The notes: generated by a model not told the origin, from the sequence alone. A stretch of DNA of 22,191 bases from Verrucomicrobiia bacterium (GCA_947460915.1 CANHKJ010000016.1:1-22191); one strand, 5' to 3'. Counted from the first letter of the stretch, positions 13,824-21,857 are shown. A program made the numbers and translations.

Positions 13824-14462
13824 TTAGAACAATTTATCCCAGCCTTCCCATAGATTTACAGTCATGCACTGGAATGCAAGAACACCGCAAGCGGCAAGGA
13901 AACCAAAGATGGAGAGAACTGTTGAAACAGTGTCGTTACCGCCTTCATCTTCATCTTCCGATTGGAAAGTTGCCATTTGTGTGGCGGATACCGAACCTGT
14001 GGAAAGTGGTTGTGTAGGAGGAGCCAATTGCACAGTTGCTTTTGGTAGAGCAACTGTGTTGGCTGCCGCAGGAGCACCTGGAGAAAGACCTGTCATCGGA
14101 GCTGTGCGGAGCGGCACAGTAGGAGCGCCAGTTGCTCCGGTGTTGAGTTTAATGGTGGGAGCTGGTGCTGGGCGAGCTGTTGGCGGCCCGGCAGTTTTGA
14201 GAGGGATCGTAGGAGCTGGTGCTGGAGGAGCACTAGCAGTAGGAGCCGGAAAGCTAGGAGCTGGAACAGTTGCCACAGGCGGCGGCGTAGGAGCGCTGAC
14301 CGTTGGAGTCGGTGGCTTTGGAATCACAGGAGCCGATGGTGGAGCTACCGGAGCTGGAGCTACCGGTGCATCACTGGCTTTTAGCGTGACTCGCACGGTT
14401 TCCTTTTTCAAAGGAATGCTGGAAGTCTGTTTGGAAGGCGTTGTGTTTTGTTCGTCACTCAT
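13824..14462 (-). CDS. Proline/alanine-rich tail-anchored membrane protein (unknown)
   Basis: A 212-residue protein. Residues 1-165 are low complexity, dominated by Pro, Ala and Thr, with spaced degenerate short motifs: SIPLKKETVRVTLK (15-28), TIPLKTAG (85-92), TIKLNTG (103-109) and TVPLRTAP (115-122). An acidic patch (SEDEDEGGND, 168-177) leads into one membrane helix (TVLSIFGFLAACGVLAFQCM, 181-200) and a short tail (TVNLWEGWDKLF). There is no signal peptide, so the disordered domain probably faces the cytoplasm. The four K/R-bearing motifs look like repeated docking sites, which is inference. It follows pheT by 91 nt and precedes the 27-aa micropeptide and trxA. No known family is recognised. 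Confidence 0.72.
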   Translation of the reverse strand: MSDEQNTTPSKQTSSIPLKKETVRVTLKASDAPVAPAPVAPPSAPVIPKPPTPTVSAPTPPPVATVPAPSFPAPTASAPPAPAPTIPLKTAGPPTARPAPAPTIKLNTGATGAPTVPLRTAPMTGLSPGAPAAANTVALPKATVQLAPPTQPLSTGSVSATQMATFQSEDEDEGGNDTVSTVLSIFGFLAACGVLAFQCMTVNLWEGWDKLF

Positions 14463-14490
14463 GGATTAGGGTCTTATGGTGTGTGCGATT

Positions 14491-14520
14491 GAGAAAACCG
14501 AAATTTGTCGGCGATGTCAA
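14491..14520 (-). promoter_or_regulatory. Candidate promoter for the proline-rich protein
   Basis: In the 91-bp gap after pheT, the - strand has a consensus TTGACA (14520-14515) followed after 17 bp by TTTTCT (3/6 match). The -35 is perfect and the -10 poor, so this is a tentative internal promoter. Confidence 0.25.
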
Positions 14521-14553
14521 ACAAGGAAATCAATCTTTGTGAAATTTTTTCGA

Positions 14554-16935
14554 TTAACGGAATGTCACGCCAAGCGTCTGAACGAGAGCATCGAGCACCT
14601 TTTTATGAGCGACGTCGATTTCTTCAGTTTTGAGCGTGCGATCTGCGGCGCGATACACGAAGCGGTAAGCGATGGATTTTTTCGACTCATCAAGCTTCTG
14701 GCCCGTGGGATCGGTGAAGACATCGAAGCATTCGAAGCTTTGCAGCAAACTTTCTCCAGCCTTGCGGATGGCTTGATCGATCTGCAAGGCCGGCAAGGTG
14801 GCGGGCACTTCCATCGCGGCATCGCGACTGCTGCCAGGAAATTGTGGCAATTCCTCGACGGCTTGGCGGCGACCGAGCAGTTTGCGCAATTTACCGAGAT
14901 CCAGTTCCAAAAGCCAAACGGGATGGGCAAAGTCAAGTTCGCGTTCGCGTGAAGGAAGCAATCGAACGACTACTCCGATGGTGCTATCACCGACAACAAC
15001 ATCGCAGCCGAGCACGAAACCTGCTCGTTCTTTGGGCACAAATTGCACCTCGCGTCCGGGCAAAAGCGCGGCAACAATGGCCTTGGCATCATGCACGGAA
15101 GCCACTGCCGGGTGGCTAGCCCAGCCGTCGGGCGCGAGAGGACCGGAGAGCAAAATTGCCAAATCCTCGGACTCGATGTCGCGGGCTTTGCCTCCGCCAT
15201 TGTGACGGAACACGCGTCCCATTTCAAAAAAACGCAGCGATTTTACTCCTTGGCGTACATTTCGCTCCGCTGTCGCGATCAGGCCAGGAACGAGGCTCGG
15301 GCGCAAAATCGCATGATCTTCGCTCAAGGGATGACTGACTTTCACGACATCGCCATTTTGCAGAGGACGCAAAGGCAGCGCGTCGATCATTTGTTTTTCC
15401 GAAATCAATTTGATGGTCTGCGCTTCATAGAAACCAATGGCAGCGAGACTGCGGCGCATGGCCATATCGAGATCAGTGGCGGCATCGATGTCACTGGCCG
15501 CCACGAATGTCGCGCGAAGCCGTGAAGGCACGCGGTCAAGTCCGTGGACACGAGCAATTTCTTCCACCAAGTCGATGTGACGCTGAAGGTCGGCGCGGCG
15601 GCTAGGCACTTGCCATTGATTTTCGCCAACATTGGTGAGACCCAGACGTTGCAAAATCCCCTCGGCATCGGACAGAGAAATGCTGCCGCCCATGAGTTGA
15701 TCAAGGCGTGCTACATCGAGTTCGACGATGCCTGTGGTCTCGGGCAAATTGCCCACCACTGCGGTGTCGCCTTCAATGCTACCACCTGCGATTTCCAGAA
15801 TCAATTGCAGCGCTCGCGATGCCGCTGGCATGACGTTTTGTGGATCGACGCCACGCTCGAAACGATACGAAGAATCGCTCGTCAAAATCAAGGCACGCGA
15901 AGTAGCGCGGACTTTGCTTGGATCGAAGTAAGCCGACTCTAACAAAATCGTCGTTGTGCTCTCTGTGACACCACTGGTGACTCCACCCATCACGCCGGCA
16001 AGGGCAAGCACTTCCCCTCGATCATCGGAAATCACCAGATCGCCCGCTTTGAGCTCATACTCACTGCCGTTCAACGCCGAGAATTTCTCGTTCGCTTTCG
16101 CACCACGCAGATGCATCTTCACGCCGACCTGTGCGGCATCGAAGGCGTGCAGTGGTTGACCCATTTCATGCAGCACAAAATTGGTGATATCAACGATGTT
16201 ATTGATCGGACGAAGGCCAATCGAAACCAAGCGCTCCTTGAGCCAATCGGGACTGTCCTTGACGGTGACGCCCGTGACTTTCGTGAGAGAATAAAACGGG
16301 CAGGCATCGGGTGCATCATTTTCGATCCACTCGGAGCCGTGAACGGTGGCAATCTCAGGCAATTCTACCGAGCGATGTTCTTGCTCTAACAAAGCTTCCA
16401 ACTCATAAGCGAGTCCGCGATGACTGAGCAAATCTGGACGGTTTGGCGTGACCTCTACCTCTAACAAAACATCAGACGCAAACAGCGTTTTCACGGGTGT
16501 GCCCACCGCAGGATCGCCTTCGAGAATCAGCAGGCCATTTTCTTTATCGGTGAGACCGATTTCCGAACCCGAGCAAAGCATGCCCTTCGACTCAACGCTA
16601 CGCATTTTCGTTTCACCGATGGTAAATCCGTTAGGCAATGCGGCACCAGGAAGCGCACATGGCACCTTGTCGCCGACTTTGTAGTTCTGCGCGCCGCAAA
16701 CGATTTGCCGCAGAGTCCCCTCACCTGCATCCACCTGCGTTACTTTCAAACGATCCGCATTCGGGTGCTGCACGGCTTCCATGATCTGTGCGACCACAAT
16801 TTTATCCGAGCTCACCCCCTTGCTGTGGATGCCTTCAATTTCAATTCCGGCAAAGGTTAGCAAGTCATCCAATTCCTGCACGGATTTCCCCGCAAGATCC
16901 ACATACTCACTCAGCCAATTCAAAGAAACATTCAT
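14554..16935 (-). CDS. pheT: Phenylalanyl-tRNA synthetase beta subunit
   Basis: A 793-residue protein, full length for bacterial PheT. In order: N-terminal MNVSLNWLSEYVDL; OB-fold tRNA-binding domain (~40-150, VVAQIMEAVQHPNADRLKVT, QIVCGAQNYKVGDKVPCALPG); B3/B4 editing region (~205-390, LRPINNIVDITNFVLHEMGQ, LLESAYFDPSKVR); B5 domain (~400-480); catalytic-like core (SHPLSEDHAILRPSLVPGL); and C-terminal ferredoxin-fold anticodon-binding domain (~700-793, FPGSSRDAAMEV to the end). The FPGSSRD replaces the more usual FPSVRRD, a modest change. It forms the (alpha-beta)2 enzyme with PheS, encoded 40 bp upstream on the same strand. Charges tRNA-Phe and edits mischarged tyrosine. Confidence 0.97.
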   Translation of the reverse strand: MNVSLNWLSEYVDLAGKSVQELDDLLTFAGIEIEGIHSKGVSSDKIVVAQIMEAVQHPNADRLKVTQVDAGEGTLRQIVCGAQNYKVGDKVPCALPGAALPNGFTIGETKMRSVESKGMLCSGSEIGLTDKENGLLILEGDPAVGTPVKTLFASDVLLEVEVTPNRPDLLSHRGLAYELEALLEQEHRSVELPEIATVHGSEWIENDAPDACPFYSLTKVTGVTVKDSPDWLKERLVSIGLRPINNIVDITNFVLHEMGQPLHAFDAAQVGVKMHLRGAKANEKFSALNGSEYELKAGDLVISDDRGEVLALAGVMGGVTSGVTESTTTILLESAYFDPSKVRATSRALILTSDSSYRFERGVDPQNVMPAASRALQLILEIAGGSIEGDTAVVGNLPETTGIVELDVARLDQLMGGSISLSDAEGILQRLGLTNVGENQWQVPSRRADLQRHIDLVEEIARVHGLDRVPSRLRATFVAASDIDAATDLDMAMRRSLAAIGFYEAQTIKLISEKQMIDALPLRPLQNGDVVKVSHPLSEDHAILRPSLVPGLIATAERNVRQGVKSLRFFEMGRVFRHNGGGKARDIESEDLAILLSGPLAPDGWASHPAVASVHDAKAIVAALLPGREVQFVPKERAGFVLGCDVVVGDSTIGVVVRLLPSRERELDFAHPVWLLELDLGKLRKLLGRRQAVEELPQFPGSSRDAAMEVPATLPALQIDQAIRKAGESLLQSFECFDVFTDPTGQKLDESKKSIAYRFVYRAADRTLKTEEIDVAHKKVLDALVQTLGVTFR

Positions 16936-16975
16936 AATTCAATCTAACAAAAATTTTCAAATACACACCACCACC

Positions 16976-17992
16976 TCACGCGAACTGTCGCAAGAAACGC
17001 ACATCATTTTCGATCAGCAATCGGATATCGCGAATCCCCCACTGAATCATCGCCAAGCGCTCCAGTCCCATGCCAAAGGCAAAACCTGTCACCTCGTTCG
17101 GATCAAACGCGCGATCTTTCCGCGATTGGCAGACAGCCTCGAATACAGCGGGGTCGACCATGCCACAGCCCGCAACCTCGATCCACCGTGGCGCTTGCCC
17201 TTTGACTTCCAGCTTTACATCGATCTCGAAACTCGGCTCGGTGAAAGGGAAAAAGTGCGGACGAAAGCGCACTTCGGTTTGCGAACCGAAAAGCTCGCGC
17301 AAAAAGGCCTCCAGTGTGCCTTTCAGATCGGGCAAGGAAACATCGCGATCGACATACAAGCCTTCGAGTTGATGGAAAGCCGACAAGTGCGTGCTATCGA
17401 TTTCATCGCGTCGATACGCCGTGCCGGGTGCGATGATCCGCAGCGGAGCGACATTTTTTTCCATCATCCGCACCTGCACCGAGGAGGTATGCGTGCGCAG
17501 AAGCTTTCCGGAATCGAAATAAAACGTATCCTTCACGTTGCGCGCTGGGTGATCGGCGGGCGTGTTGAGGGCATCGAAGCAATGAAATTCATCTTCAATC
17601 TCAGGGCCATCGGCAAGAGCAAAACCCATACGACGCAAGATCCCCACCGCGCGCTCACGCAGCAAAGTCAGGGGATGAAGGCCGCCAGTTGGCAAAAATC
17701 GCGCAGGCAATGTCGGATCGATGCCTGCCAATGCCGCACGGTCCGCCGCCTCTTCGAGTGCTTGTTGTTTTTGCTCCAAGGCTGCGGTAATTTCCGTGCG
17801 AGCCGCATTCAACAATGCCCCGACTTCGCCTTTTTGCTCCTTAGGCACATCCTTCATCCCCATCGACAATGCCGTCAATGCGCCCTTTTTCCCCAGCGAT
17901 GCGACCCGCGCCTCATCAAGGGCCCGCGCATCTTCGGCAGCGGAAATCGCCACCAAAGCCTCATTTTGCACTCGTAAAATGTCATCTTTCAT
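16976..17992 (-). CDS. pheS: Phenylalanyl-tRNA synthetase alpha subunit
   Basis: A 338-residue catalytic subunit. The N-terminal coiled-coil (residues 1-85) contacts tRNA, then the class II core follows: motif 2 region (IIAPGTAYRRDEIDSTHLSAFHQLEGLYVD), the phenylalanine-pocket segment FTEPSFEIDV, and motif 3 (GFAFGMGLERLAMI). It ends DVRFLRQFA, the standard PheS C-terminus. ATG 17992 (MKDDILRVQ) is chosen; ATG 18013 adds seven residues (MKRRYYS) and is possible. A TTGACC hexamer upstream on the - strand would favour the shorter form. The 40-bp spacing to pheT indicates an operon. No T-box or Phe-rich leader peptide is visible upstream. Confidence 0.97.
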   Translation of the reverse strand: MKDDILRVQNEALVAISAAEDARALDEARVASLGKKGALTALSMGMKDVPKEQKGEVGALLNAARTEITAALEQKQQALEEAADRAALAGIDPTLPARFLPTGGLHPLTLLRERAVGILRRMGFALADGPEIEDEFHCFDALNTPADHPARNVKDTFYFDSGKLLRTHTSSVQVRMMEKNVAPLRIIAPGTAYRRDEIDSTHLSAFHQLEGLYVDRDVSLPDLKGTLEAFLRELFGSQTEVRFRPHFFPFTEPSFEIDVKLEVKGQAPRWIEVAGCGMVDPAVFEAVCQSRKDRAFDPNEVTGFAFGMGLERLAMIQWGIRDIRLLIENDVRFLRQFA

Positions 17993-18097
17993 ACTGTAAT
18001 ATCTGCGCTTCATTAACCGTATCGATCACAAAGGTCAAAGCAGACCTGCGAATAAACCCATTTTTTTCTGCAATCCTGCTATTTTGCTACTCACATC

Positions 18098-20131
18098 ATG
18101 AAATCATTCGCTCTCCCATACTTGCTCATTTTCGCTCTACCCCTCTCCGCGCAACTCCAAACCAGCTTCACCCTCTTGGATGCACCCGATCAGGTCCTCG
18201 ATCGCCGTGTCGATCGCCTTCCCGCAATCTTTCTCAAAGCAGGTGAAGCGCCCTCGGCCTTTTTTCCCGCCGCATCCGCCGCGAAAGGGTTTCGCAGCAC
18301 CTGGACCGGCAAGCTCAAGCTCGCCAAACGCCAGCGCTTGATTTTTTCCTTCGAAGGACAAGGGGAAGCAACCTTGTTGATCGATGGCAAAGAAATCCTC
18401 ACGGAATCGGGAACATTGGGCACAGCACGCTCCAAGCAAACGCGCATCAACCCCGGTGAACACGAAATTCTCATTAAGTATTCGAGCAGCGCTGATGGAG
18501 CCGCCCATTTTCGACTGTTCTGGGAAGAACGTGGTTTCCCGCGTCAATCTGTGCCGCCTTCGGCCTTCAGTTCGACAACCGATGAGCCCACTTCCGCAGC
18601 ACTTTTGCAACGTCGCGGACGCGAACTTTTTGCCACCCAGCATTGCAGCAAATGCCACCAAAGCGAATCCAGCATCGGCGCTGACCCGATGCAGGAAATC
18701 AATGAAATCGCCCCGCTCTTGATCAATCCGGGAGATCGACTCAACGAAACATGGCTGCGTGCGTGGCTGGCCGAGCCACATACCCTGCGCCCCGGCACCA
18801 CCATGCCACAACTTTTTGACATGAAGAAACCCGAGAGCGCCCAGCAAATCGCTGACCTTGCCGCATTTCTCGGTTCCATGAATGCAGGTAGTGCCGCACC
18901 CGCTGAACCCGCCGCCGATGAAGCGACGATCCTAGCAGGTGGCGCGCACTTTCACAAACTCGGCTGCGCCGCTTGCCATACTGCGCCGAGCCAAGCGACT
19001 CCCGATCTCGAAAACAAACGCATCCCACTCAACAACGTTGCGGCTAAATTCAAGCCCGGTGCCCTCAACGCATTCCTCAAAGATCCTAGCGCCTACGCAC
19101 CCCATCGCGGCATGCCGAACTTCCAGCTCAACGACGAAGAACGCCGCAGCCTAGCCGCATTTCTCACCGCCAAGTCGACGCCCAAGCTTCCCGCCGTCGC
19201 CGAACTCAAAGGCGATGCCGCTCGCGGCAAAGAAGTCGCAGCTGCTCACCACTGCTTCTATTGCCACGCTGGATTGCCCACACCGAGCGCGTTGACGGTG
19301 CCCAGCATGCAGAAAATTTTCGCCGCTGATTGGAGCAAGTCTGGTTGCGTGTCGGCATCCGAAGAGAAAGGAAAAGCCCCTGCCCTGCATCTTGCCGAGG
19401 CCGATCGCCAAGCACTGATCGCCTTTTCCCAAACAGGCACTGGCTCCCTCGCCAACAACGACAAAGCCGAGGCCGCAGACCGCAAATTCCACTCCCTGCG
19501 CTGTGATGCCTGCCACTCCCGGGATGCCATGCCCGCGTTGCTCGATCGCACGCACAGCGAAACCCAAAATCTCACCGCGCACATTCCTGGTGCCAACGAA
19601 AAAGTCGATCAATCACGACCACACATGAGCTTCATCGGCGAAATGCTGCGCGCCTCCTACATGCAGTCCGTCATCTCTGGATCACTGACCACCAAGCCAC
19701 GCCCATGGCTGGACATGCGCATGCCAGCATTCAGCAGTCACGCCGCATCACTCGCCGATGGCTTTGCCCGACTGCACGGCATCAATCCGAACGAAAAAAT
19801 CACCAGCACCATCGATCAAGCGCTCTTACCGATTGGCAAAGACCTGCTTTCTGCCGACAAAGGATTTGGCTGCACCACCTGCCACGGACTCGGTGACACC
19901 AAACCCACCGCCGCTTTTGAAGTGCAAGGCATTTACCTCGAACACATCAGTGCCCGCCTCCGTCGCGAATGGTTCAATCGCTGGATGGACAACCCCGCCA
20001 GTGTCACACCCGGCACGAAAATGCCGCAATACGCGCCCAACGGCAAATCTCCCAACCCCGCCCTCGACGGCAAGGCCGAAGATCAATTCAACGCGATCTG
20101 GCACTACCTGCAATCGGTGGAGAAGAAGTAA
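18098..20131 (+). CDS. PA14-domain five-haem cytochrome c
   Basis: A 677-residue secreted protein. Signal peptide MKSFALPYLLIFALPLSA is followed by a PA14-like beta domain (~20-150, GKLKLAKRQRLIFSFEGQGE, LLIDGKEI, NPGEHEILIKYSS), a carbohydrate-binding-type fold. Five CxxCH haem-attachment motifs follow: CSKCH (183), CAACH (290), CFYCH (386), CDACH (469) and CTTCH (592). Repeating MPxF/MPQ segments (TTMPQLF, GMPNFQL, MRMPAFS, KMPQYAP) supply likely distal methionine ligands. The layout suggests tandem class-I cytochrome c units, two of them degenerate around the third haem. Such PA14-cytochromes are common in Planctomycetes and Verrucomicrobia, often as electron acceptors for sugar dehydrogenases; the partner is not in the window. 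It is divergent from pheS. Confidence 0.85.
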   Translation: MKSFALPYLLIFALPLSAQLQTSFTLLDAPDQVLDRRVDRLPAIFLKAGEAPSAFFPAASAAKGFRSTWTGKLKLAKRQRLIFSFEGQGEATLLIDGKEILTESGTLGTARSKQTRINPGEHEILIKYSSSADGAAHFRLFWEERGFPRQSVPPSAFSSTTDEPTSAALLQRRGRELFATQHCSKCHQSESSIGADPMQEINEIAPLLINPGDRLNETWLRAWLAEPHTLRPGTTMPQLFDMKKPESAQQIADLAAFLGSMNAGSAAPAEPAADEATILAGGAHFHKLGCAACHTAPSQATPDLENKRIPLNNVAAKFKPGALNAFLKDPSAYAPHRGMPNFQLNDEERRSLAAFLTAKSTPKLPAVAELKGDAARGKEVAAAHHCFYCHAGLPTPSALTVPSMQKIFAADWSKSGCVSASEEKGKAPALHLAEADRQALIAFSQTGTGSLANNDKAEAADRKFHSLRCDACHSRDAMPALLDRTHSETQNLTAHIPGANEKVDQSRPHMSFIGEMLRASYMQSVISGSLTTKPRPWLDMRMPAFSSHAASLADGFARLHGINPNEKITSTIDQALLPIGKDLLSADKGFGCTTCHGLGDTKPTAAFEVQGIYLEHISARLRREWFNRWMDNPASVTPGTKMPQYAPNGKSPNPALDGKAEDQFNAIWHYLQSVEKK

Positions 20132-20215
20132 TAAAGACATCAGACTTTCAGAGATAAGACATAAGAGAAGGCAGGAGAAAGATTTTAGTCTCGATCCGAA
20201 TTTCCCGTTCCCACC

Positions 20216-20245
20216 TTGACCGCCTGCGGCTGTTCTGAGCATACT
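20216..20245 (+). promoter_or_regulatory. Candidate lgt promoter placing the start of transcription at the start codon
   Basis: TTGACC (20216-20221) and CATACT (20240-20245) are separated by 18 bp, matching the consensus at 5/6 and 4/6. The expected transcription start, about 7 nt after the -10, falls on the GTG at 20252. Confidence 0.4.
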
Positions 20246-20251
20246 CATGCC

Positions 20252-21211
20252 GTGCTTGCTTACGTTCATGATTTGGATCCGGTGATTTGGGACATTTGGC
20301 GCGGAGTGAAATTGCGTTGGTATGGATTGGCTTATTTGCTCGCCTTTCTCGTTGCCTATTACTTGCTGTGCTATCTCTCGCGCAAAAAGCTGTGGGTGAT
20401 CGTGGAGAAGAACATTGGTGATTTCATTGCGCTGCTTGCAATGATCGGCGTGTTTATCGGTGGTCGGCTCGGCTACGTGCTATTTTACATGATTCCCGAG
20501 CACGGATGGGGACCGATCGCGCAAGATCCGCTTTCGATCATTCGCGTCTGGGATGGCGGCATGGCGAGCCACGGTGGCTTCCTAGGAGTTGCCTTGTTTA
20601 CGCTCTATTACGCCCGCAAGCACAAGATCTCATGGACGGGCATCGGTGATGGCATTTGCATCGTCGCACCACTCGGGCTGATGTTTGGCCGTCTTGCCAA
20701 TTTCATCAATGGCGAGCTCTACGGTCGTGTCGCGGCACAACTCCCGTGGGGCGTTAAATTTCCGCAAGCATTTCAAGAAGAGAGCTATCTGGTTCGTGAA
20801 ACAGTGATCACCGAGATCGCCGATCGCGCACCACTGATCTACGAAAAAATGAACCAAGGCATGGAGCTGAGCGAAGCCGTGCGACTTTCGCCAGAGGTCA
20901 AGCAAATCTGTGCCGAGCACCTCACCGCGCGCCATCCATCCCAACTCTATGAAGGCTTTTGCGAAGGAGCATTTCTCTTTGGTCTGATGTGGTTTCTGCA
21001 CTTCCGCTACCCACGCGCGCCTCACGGTATGATCTGCGGAATCTTTTTCATCCTCTACGGCGTGCTGCGCACGATCGTCGAGCACTACCGCGAGCCTGAT
21101 TCATCGCGGATCGGGCCATTCACCAAAGGTCAGTTCTATTCACTGTTCATGGTGTTGGCCGGTGCTGCGTTCCTTTTCCATGCTTGGAAGAACCGGAAAC
21201 AGGTGGGCTGA
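20252..21211 (+). CDS. lgt: Prolipoprotein diacylglyceryl transferase
   Basis: A 319-residue inner-membrane enzyme that moves a diacylglyceryl group from phosphatidylglycerol to the lipobox cysteine of prolipoproteins such as the LysM lipoprotein in this window. About seven membrane helices are visible. Signatures are the start MLAYVHDLDPVIW (with GTG read as Met), LRWYGLAYLLAF, IGGRLGYVLFY, DGGMASHGGFLG (His/Gly region essential in E. coli Lgt), LGLMFGRLANFINGELYGR and ARHPSQLYEG. The segment between GELYGR and HPSQLYEG is longer than in E. coli, with an acidic helical insertion. A TTG 12 codons earlier is in frame, but it coincides with the predicted -35 box. No Shine-Dalgarno sequence is present. 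Confidence 0.95.
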   Translation: MLAYVHDLDPVIWDIWRGVKLRWYGLAYLLAFLVAYYLLCYLSRKKLWVIVEKNIGDFIALLAMIGVFIGGRLGYVLFYMIPEHGWGPIAQDPLSIIRVWDGGMASHGGFLGVALFTLYYARKHKISWTGIGDGICIVAPLGLMFGRLANFINGELYGRVAAQLPWGVKFPQAFQEESYLVRETVITEIADRAPLIYEKMNQGMELSEAVRLSPEVKQICAEHLTARHPSQLYEGFCEGAFLFGLMWFLHFRYPRAPHGMICGIFFILYGVLRTIVEHYREPDSSRIGPFTKGQFYSLFMVLAGAAFLFHAWKNRKQVG

Positions 21212-21295
21212 TTTGGGTGAATGTTTCTAGATTTGTGGAAAAACGTCGGTCAAATCTAACACAAAATAAAGTTACCCGTAAAACTTCGGATTTGT

Positions 21296-21341
21296 CACAA
21301 GATTTCAAGATTTTACAGGATTTTCAAGAATTTCACATCTG
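21296..21341. repeat. Short-period GATT-type degenerate repeat
   Basis: Successive units AAGATTTC, AAGATTTTA, CAGGATTTT and CAAGAATTTC share an (A/C)A(A/G)(A/G)ATTT core with about 8-10-bp spacing. Similar AGGATT-unit arrays are scattered between genes in many bacterial genomes. Confidence 0.5.
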
Positions 21342-21389
21342 TGAGTAGGGCAAACGCAGCTAAAATTGTTTGGTCTTCTGTGGCTGCGA

Positions 21390-21515
21390 ATGAAATAAAC
21401 GAACCGCTAAGTTGCTGAGATCGCAGAGACGAACGCTAAGTTTTTTCTGAATCAACCTCTCTTCTTTCTCCGCGTTTTTCTCCGCGAACTCTGCATCTCT
21501 GCGCTTCGTTCCATA
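21390..21515. repeat. 'Cgcagag' low-complexity intergenic repeat
   Basis: On the - strand this reads as blocks such as GCGCAGAGATGCAGAG, TTCGCGGAGAAAAACGCGG and CGTCTCTGCGATCTCAGC, with purine-rich and complementary pyrimidine-rich halves. Its chance translation contains DAEFAEKNAEKEE and LCDLSNLAV, hallmarks of a widely dispersed intergenic repeat that is often wrongly called a protein in PVC and other genomes (from general knowledge). Confidence 0.55.
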
Positions 21516-21560
21516 AGCTGTCATAGCGTAATCATCCCGCCATGCATAATCATTACTAGT

Positions 21561-21576
21561 TACACGAAATCGTGTA
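21561..21576. repeat. Perfect 7-bp inverted repeat
   Basis: TACACGA-AA-TCGTGTA. The two-base centre is too tight for a stable RNA loop, so a protein-binding palindrome or an element end is more likely. Confidence 0.45.
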
Positions 21577-21586
21577 CAAAAATGAA

Positions 21587-21645
21587 GCGGCCCGATCAGA
21601 ATACCTAGGAAAAACCCAAAACCTAGTGCTAATTGATCGGACCGC
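21587..21645. repeat. Nested hairpin element
   Basis: Outer arms GCGGcCCGATCA (21587-21598) and TGATCGGaCCGC (21634-21645) pair over 12 positions with one mismatch. Inside them, CTAGG (21605-21609) and CCTAG (21622-21626) form a second stem over a 12-nt A-rich loop. The 59-nt unit has the look of a REP-like or small non-autonomous element. Confidence 0.55.
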
Positions 21646-21783
21646 CTGCTAGTCGCTCTGCGACACGCAAAACCTATCGCACACCGCGTAGGAGTCAATG
21701 CTTTTTTTGATTTTTTTGAGGAAATTTTTCTTTTCTCAATAAACAACTGACTATCAGTGATTTATTGCGTGAATTTTTTATCC

Positions 21784-21857
21784 GTGGCGGCGTTTTTCAA
21801 ACGCCAAGCCTAGATTAACTTCTCCTTTGAGGCTAGGCATCTGGAAAACGCCGCCAC
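21784..21857. repeat. Long GC-rich palindrome downstream of smc
   Basis: GTGGCGGCGTTTT (21784-21796) and AAAACGCCGCCAC (21845-21857) form a perfect 13-bp outer stem; GCCTAG (21808-21813) and CTAGGC (21833-21838) form an inner stem over a 19-nt loop. It lies 16 bp past the smc stop. There is no T-run after it on the - strand, so it is REP-like rather than a canonical terminator, though it may still protect or end the smc message. Confidence 0.65.

Noticed and set aside
13864..14469. 201-codon Gly/Ala/Val-rich frame on the + strand
   Set aside because: It mirrors the proline-rich gene on the other strand; low-complexity CCN/GCN codons create open antisense GGN/GCN frames.
16781..17977. 398-codon open frame on the + strand
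   Set aside because: It lies wholly antisense to pheS and the start of pheT, which are full-length and highly conserved; its translation has no domain-like pattern.
18014..18097. T-box or Phe-rich attenuator upstream of pheS
   Set aside because: The 84-bp divergent region is too short and shows neither a T-box consensus nor a Phe-rich leader frame.
18137..18847. 236-codon frame antisense to the cytochrome gene
   Set aside because: The + strand frame has a signal peptide and five haem motifs; the antisense frame has no recognisable feature.
21360..21746. 128-codon frame on the - strand
   Set aside because: It runs through the cgcagag repeat and several palindromes; the translation is repeat-like (DAEFAEKNAEKEE) with no fold, so it is annotated as repeat DNA.
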